DNA of 64,000 bases from Onthophagus taurus. Taxonomy: Eukaryota; Arthropoda; Insecta; Coleoptera; Scarabaeidae. The translations under genes were made by a program, and so were the position numbers. Shown here in pieces: positions 60,135 to 64,000 of this stretch. A model generated the notes under the pieces. It was not told the DNA's origin and did not search any database. It worked only from the letters and a program-made list of their open reading frames with translations. The DNA lies in contig NC_091971.1 of NCBI RefSeq assembly GCF_036711975.1, positions 9,307,501-9,371,500 of the forward strand, in the 5' to 3' direction. Position 1 is the first letter of the stretch; every line of letters starts with the position of its first letter.

Positions 60135-63100
60135 AAATTAGTAGTACAGATTTTCCAATAACACTCCAATGAAATTGGACTTTTAAAAATAATTCAATAA
60201 TAATAACACAGAGAGCCTGTTATGATAGTATCTTTGAATTATGTCAGTATTTGCAGTGAGAAGATCTCCAATTGCAATACCTGCTATATTCGGTTTTCAA
60301 TGCATCTGAATTAGATACTTTTGTAAACAGGCAATCGATTAGGATAGTTATCTCCATTTTATATAAAAAATTATTTCTAAAGTGATTTAAAGCAGGGCGA
60401 AAGCGCACCATTTAGGTAGTGTTTGAAAGAAATAGATATGCAAACTAATAAGCAGATACATAAACTGAATGATAAACTGTTGAAAAAGTTTAAGTTTTCG
60501 AATAATTCCACATGATGGAACGAACAGGTTGAATGTTCACATATAAAACCTATTTCGATTGCGTATCGCTGCTCGAAATCGTAAATGTGTCATCCAAAGA
60601 ACAATAAAAATAAATTTATGGTCCAAGAAGGAGATATAAAATTAAAGAAGTATCCGACCAATATGATCGATCACCATCCTCCATTTCTTACCAAAAAACA
60701 CGATAAGTTTATATGTAGATGAAATTACTTCCTTAGCTTCCGTTTCACGGGCTGTCACACTTAATTCCGGCGACAAATAGGTTAACGGGCACGAAGGTCG
60801 CAAGTATGAGACACTCCCATTCTCTCGCCTTGCGATTTTCTTCCGTCTCAAGAGATTCGCAAAATTGAATTCCGTATGATCGAATGTTCTGTATCTTGAA
60901 TATAAATTGAGTTTAAGTCAATTGTATCTTCAATTTACAATTTTTTCTGGTAAAAAATTAGAATTTTTTAAAAAAGATTTTAATTAATTAGATTTTTAAT
61001 AAATTCATTGCTGGTATAATATTATAAAAGAAGTATTATATTTTTAAATAATAGCATAAAAATGTTCTCTATGGAATAACAATTTGTATTTGAGAAAGCT
61101 TTGTTCAACGTACACTAAAGTTGAAATTCTGTGATCTGGTCGTTATGATAACAATATCGTTACGATGCCCTCGCGGCGAGAAAAATTCTTTAGGGTTACC
61201 GTTCTTTACTGCGGGGTTTAGATTTTTTTAGTTTTACGAAAAGCATACAGATGGTGCATTTACCGGCGTCTCCACCATTAAATCATCTCTATGTGCCAGT
61301 ACAAAATTTCCCGAAGAGCCGGAAGCATTTAATATTTTATGGGAGGGTAAATTTTTTTCGTGAGGTAAAATTTTAGCGGATTCGCCGATAAAGTCAATTG
61401 TTCTTTTTTTACGTATTTCATTCAAGTTGTAAACTAGCTCAGCGGGAAAACAGCGTGGCGATTGCAGATTTTATCCTCAATTATAACTTTTCCGAGTTAA
61501 ACTCGAATCTTATAATTTTCAGTCATTAAAACTTTTGTCATCAGTCGCGAACGGGACTTCCATCTAATTGGAGGACCTTAAAAAACCGTCAACAGAGATT
61601 CGGTACGCGCCTTTGAAAATTAACGGACGTCGCATCTCGCGATTTCCACTTTGAGGCCATCCAACTTCCTTTTGCCTTTTCATTTTATCTCTTTAAAGCT
61701 TTTCTTTAATTAAAAATATTTCTACTACTTAAAAATTCGATTAAACACAAATGATGTACTTAATTAAACGAAAAAAAAAAGGGGAACCAAAACGTTCAAC
61801 AAAAAAGGTGTTGTTAGGGATGGTGATAAAGAAAACGTGGTTCATATAATGGATAGGAACTGTGTGAAAAAAGCATTACAATAGGAGGAGAGTAATTGTC
61901 GAAAATGTCGACGCGCAGGATGCCAGAAGAGAAAACGAAGCCTCACAAATGAAATGTCATTAGCACGATACCGTGAAATCTCTTCAGTTGAGGGTGACAG
62001 CGGACAGGATCGTTAGTGGGAATTGTCAACGCCCACACTTGTCCCGGTTAATAGATATTTAATTGGACTGTGGTACACTTCAATCTTTCCACATTCATAA
62101 AACATAAAACAAAAAATTTGATGAGACTTGTTTTAAAATATCGTTTGGATTCATTACCGTTTTACGAAGATAGCACTATAATAGCATCTATTAATCAAAA
62201 TAACGATTCAATTTAACCTCCGGAAGCGATGAATGGTTACGTTGTAAGTGTTTCTCGCAAGTGCAATTCATTCAGGGCGGCGCGTACGGCCACCTTTTTT
62301 TTTCATGCATCCATTAGAGCACGAACCCGCCCTCGTCCTTCGCAAAAGCCCTTCCAATAAATTATGGTCGAACGACAGCAGTCGATGGATTCCCACCGCA
62401 AATTGACAAAAAAAAACTTGCTGCAGTAGGGAAAAATATGGGAACGGCATCTGGATGCAAATACACGAACGCCATACATCACAGACTTAGCGTCGGTGGA
62501 GACTTTACGTCCATCCAGCGCGGTGGGGTCGTGGGGTCAAGAGGGCACACCATGAATGGTGCCACCACTGAACTTCGGGGGTCAGCTTCAAAATGGCGAG
62601 GTTACCGCTAATCCAACGACGAACCGTATTATGCCATTGTCACAACCTGCTGTTACATTGGTTTTCGAGCTGTTCATTAATATATAACCGCAGATTAATT
62701 AAAAAGCATGTTTTTATCACCAATTCATTTTAGAACGTGAACCATCCTAGATTTAATAAGCTTCTACATGTAAATCCCCATGAAATATATTATTTCTCAC
62801 CATCTAATACCTCTTTGTGATATCCGACAAACATTAATTATACAAAGCACTACATTGCGTTCCGCACGTAAATACCTTATTTAACAAGGGTTGGGTTGAA
62901 CCCTTATGTCTTAATAGCCGTAAGAGGCTGTTCGGTAATATTATAATTTACAAGCTAGAAATTGCATAATTTCTAAAATGTCGTTTCAATCGATCGTTGT
63001 TGACCCAAAGAAATTATATGACATAAAATTATTAATGATTACATTACAAAAAGTTCCCATTACTTAGATTACTTCGTTTACTGCAATTATGGGAATCATA

Positions 63101-63150
63101 AAAGTTAAACCATTGTAAATGACTCAATATGTCAGTAACAAGTTTTGATG
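60135..63150. other. Non-coding stretch
   Basis: No gene is supported. GC-richer patches lie at 60,640-60,850, 61,550-61,660 and 62,270-62,640; the last contains GGTGGGGTCGTGGGGTC. A short GGGTTGGGTTGAACCC lies at about 62,887-62,903. Confidence 0.4.
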
Positions 63151-63153
63151 CAA

Positions 63154-63815
63154 TTGGGTTGGAATGAGTTAGGGTTGGGTTGGCTTGGGTTATATCCAGC
63201 TTTTACTCTTTCCATATCCAACGGGAAGAGGTCTTGGCCAAGGAAGAAGTGGAGGAGGTCAAAAGGAAAAGTGGAGAGGTAGGTGGAGGAGAGACACCAG
63301 GAAGAGAAAATGGACCAAGAAGAGTCCATCTCAAAGAACTCTTGATTCATGGTTGTTTTAAGGCATATTTATACAACCATAAGAGAGTAGAAGGTGAAAA
63401 GTGGACGAGATGGACCAGGGAAAGGAAGCTTGTCAAAATCAGGATGAGACAAAGGAAAACAGCATGGCGATGATGTCTGGTAGCCGAGAGGGATGGTCCA
63501 TCACGGAAATATGATTGATGAAGATCAAACAAGAAAGAAGGAGAAGAGGAAGACATTGTGATAAAAACTCGTAAGGGTGCTTCCGGAGGAGAGGAGGAAG
63601 AGTTTTTGTCGGTCGGCAACCCAAGAAGGAAGTCAGTTCGATTCTATCCGGCAACATGACAACTTAGACGGGTGTCTGTTATTATATAGAGGAGGAGTGA
63701 AGATTGAAATAATGGCTAGGGGGTTGCAAATACCTACTACTTTGGGCTTTGTTGGGTTGGGGTGTATTGTGTTGGGTTGGGTTGGGCTAAATTATCCAGC
63801 TTTTCATGTCCATCG
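63154..63815 (+). repeat. TTGGG tract / TATCCAGCTTTT repeat, two junctions 600 bp apart
   Basis: A GGGTTGGGTTGGCTTGGGT tract leads into TATCCAGCTTTT at 63,193. A second tract, TGTTGGGTTGGGTTGGGC, leads into the same TATCCAGCTTTT at 63,793, exactly 600 bp on. The interior is GA-rich (GGAGGAGG, GGAAGAAG). This suggests two tandem units or a repeat with long direct ends. Open frames inside are purine-rich by-products. Confidence 0.6.
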
Positions 63816-63819
63816 AGAA

Positions 63820-64000
63820 ACGACTCTAAACTCTGATTTTTAAACGTGAAGGATATCCTGTGAATGCTTTGTATTCTGAACCTCCAAATTTATTCCTAAT
63901 ATCATTAGGCATACTTAATTTTCACAATGAACACATCTTGGAATATACTTTAGGTGAGTTGTTATATTTAAAACTAATACAACACCTCCGGTTTATACAA
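63820..64000. other. Window end, non-coding
   Basis: AT-rich sequence with no recognised feature. Confidence 0.4.

Overview
The window looks like AT-rich insect nuclear DNA, possibly from a beetle. The evidence is spliced genes with GT-AG introns, animal gene families (MARCH-type RING-CH ligase, MED11, PIX RhoGEF, TBC1D25), and fragments of non-LTR and hAT elements. The beetle assignment is only an inference from the kinds of repeats seen. No bacterial operons, CRISPR arrays, tRNA or rRNA genes were found.

Layout. 1-16.5 kb has no convincing gene. It holds dispersed repeats, a GC-richer reading-frame remnant near 9 kb and a degenerate repeat array at 13.5-14.3 kb. An intronless MARCH-like membrane E3 ligase lies at 16.5-17.2 kb, followed by 5.5 kb of non-coding sequence with a long fold-back repeat at 21.4-21.8 kb. 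22.8-42.3 kb is a compact gene cluster: homocysteine S-methyltransferase copy 1 (+), MED11 (-), homocysteine S-methyltransferase copy 2 (-), a small unassigned reading frame, the PIX/ARHGEF7 RhoGEF (+), and TBC1D25 (-). 42.3-64 kb is again mostly non-coding, with LINE 3' ends, more fold-back copies, palindromes, CpG-richer islands, TTGGG tracts and one likely first coding exon at 53,681 whose downstream exons are not recognised.

Spliced models were built by hand from splice signals. In every multi-exon gene the exon lengths sum to a multiple of three: 366 aa and 319 aa for the methyltransferases, 141 aa for MED11, 589 aa for PIX and 975 aa for TBC1D25.

Most interesting points: (1) PIX has a phase-compatible alternative 3' exon encoding a 625-residue serine-rich tail, giving a predicted 1,027-aa isoform, plus a second alternative short C-terminus. 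(2) Two diverged methyltransferase paralogues flank MED11, share three intron positions and phases, and differ by one intron. (3) A multi-copy fold-back repeat family with near-perfect 46-bp arms occurs at six sites. (4) Interstitial TTGGG tracts mark a repeat whose junction recurs exactly 600 bp apart. The genes do not form an obvious pathway. The cluster joins methionine salvage, transcription (Mediator), Rac/Cdc42 signalling and autophagy/Rab control.
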